Origin: Glycocaulis sp051859565
GTDB taxonomy: Bacteria; Pseudomonadota; Alphaproteobacteria; Caulobacterales; Maricaulaceae
Reading direction: 5' to 3'
DNA length: 5,422 nt
NCBI RefSeq assembly: GCF_051859565.1
Contig: NZ_JBHYFK010000015.1
Coordinates: 1-5,422 of the forward strand
The translations under genes were made by a program, and so were the position numbers. The notes beneath the pieces are model-generated. The model was given only the letters and a program-made list of their open reading frames with translations, was not told where the DNA came from and did not search any database. Positions 4,914-5,422 of this stretch are shown one piece after another. How positions within the stretch are numbered: position 1 is the stretch's first letter; every line of letters starts with the position of its first letter.

Positions 4914-5399
4914 ATGGAGAACCACGCCAACGCGCCCGGTCTTGAGGATCTGGCGAACCTCTCGCGCGGGGAGATCGCCGCGCTTCCCGCCGCAATGCTC
5001 GCAGACCTCCAGGGCGAGCTGGCCGAAGCCTCCGCCCGCCTCAAGACGCTGTCCGCGCGTCTGAGCGGCGCCCTTGAGGCGCGCTATGGCGAACGCGCGC
5101 TCGAGGCCCTGCGCTGCGATGGCCGCGATACGGGCACGGTCCGGTTCGATGATGAGGGCCTGACCGTGATCGCCGACCGGCCCAAGCGGGTCGAATGGGA
5201 TCAGGCAAAGCTCGCACGCATCGCCGCCAATATCGCGGCCTCCGGCGAGGACCCGGGCGAGTTCATCGACACCAAGCTGTCGGTCGCCGAGCGCAGATAC
5301 GCCGCCTTGCCTGAGGCCTGGCGCAAGGGGTTCGAGCCCGCGCGCACCGTGAAGACCGGCGCGCTGAAGGTGGCGATCGTCCCGCAGGGGAGCAGCTAA
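4914..5399 (+). CDS. Conserved-looking phage early protein, coiled-coil N-terminus, function unknown
   Basis: A 161-residue protein in the rightward run. Residues about 20-67 are helical and Ala/Leu/Glu-rich (IAALPAAMLADLQGELAEAS, RLKTLSARLSGALEARYGER), likely a coiled coil. They are followed by a compact conserved-looking part: DTGTVRFDDEGLTVIADRPK, RVEWDQAKL, SGEDPGEFIDTKLSVAERRY and a Trp-containing helix near 135. I recall similar proteins from alphaproteobacterial prophage early operons, usually near recombination or replication genes, without a proven function. A longer 170-residue version from 4887 is possible but lacks an SD. The TAA overlaps the next ATG by one base, so the operon continues off the right edge. 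Confidence 0.85.
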   Translation: MENHANAPGLEDLANLSRGEIAALPAAMLADLQGELAEASARLKTLSARLSGALEARYGERALEALRCDGRDTGTVRFDDEGLTVIADRPKRVEWDQAKLARIAANIAASGEDPGEFIDTKLSVAERRYAALPEAWRKGFEPARTVKTGALKVAIVPQGSS

Positions 5400-5422
5400 T
5401 GACCGCACTGGCCCCCATCGCC
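5399..5422 (+). CDS. Start of a further gene, cut by window edge
   Basis: The ATG at 5399 overlaps the preceding TAA (TAATG), with GGGGAG (5387-5392) 6 bases upstream as an SD. Only eight codons are visible (MTALAPIA), too few to name a product. Position and coupling indicate it belongs to the same early operon. Confidence 0.6.

Noticed and set aside
4809..5408. Minus-strand 199-codon ORF
   Set aside because: It is antisense to two tightly coupled phage genes with good SD sites, and is Arg/Gly/Ala-rich as expected of a shadow frame.

Overview
The window looks like alphaproteobacterial DNA. It is mostly GC-rich, the phage-type proteins resemble those of alphaproteobacterial prophages (from memory of the families, not a search), and the divergent promoter at 3316-3412 carries an exact GAAC-N7-GAAC site, the LexA box form known from Alphaproteobacteria. 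A genus cannot be assigned. A Rhodobacterales, Maricaulales or Hyphomonadaceae-like host is only a guess.

Region 1 (1-350) is one end of an IS1595-family (IS1016-type) insertion sequence. It holds the first 103 codons of a leftward transposase and a terminal inverted repeat ending in CCCC at 350. Region 2 (358-2558) is a two-gene, rightward, translationally coupled accessory unit. The first gene encodes a membrane-anchored protein with a caspase-like domain that appears to lack its catalytic Cys, followed by two tandem GH24 (phage-lysozyme-type) domains; the first keeps the Glu/Asp/Thr catalytic set and the second has lost most of it. The second gene is a four-helix membrane protein resembling the free-standing N-terminal membrane domain of sensor kinases. 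The IS ends seven bases before the preferred start codon of the first gene, so native upstream control is lost or outside the window.

Region 3 (about 2560-5422) is the early/regulatory end of a prophage or related element. A leftward HTH-S24 repressor is divergent from a rightward run of small genes: a two-ended DNA-binding-like protein, an excisionase/AlpA-type HTH protein, two conserved-looking phage proteins of unknown function, and the first codons of a further gene. The genes from 4304 onward are tightly packed, three of the junctions overlapping by 1-4 nt or separated by a short SD-bearing gap. The divergent region has a convincing sigma-70 promoter for the repressor and a plausible rightward promoter whose -10 is overlapped by the LexA box. 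About 200 bp between the first and second rightward genes hold helically phased 11-bp repeats of an ATCCCC motif.

The best candidate for something undescribed is the pseudo-caspase/tandem-lysozyme membrane protein with its coupled four-helix partner. It could be a regulated self-lysis, defence or cell-wall remodelling unit, but that role is inference. The second candidate is a repressor region that seems to combine a host LexA site with an S24 repressor lacking the usual Ala-Gly cleavage pair.
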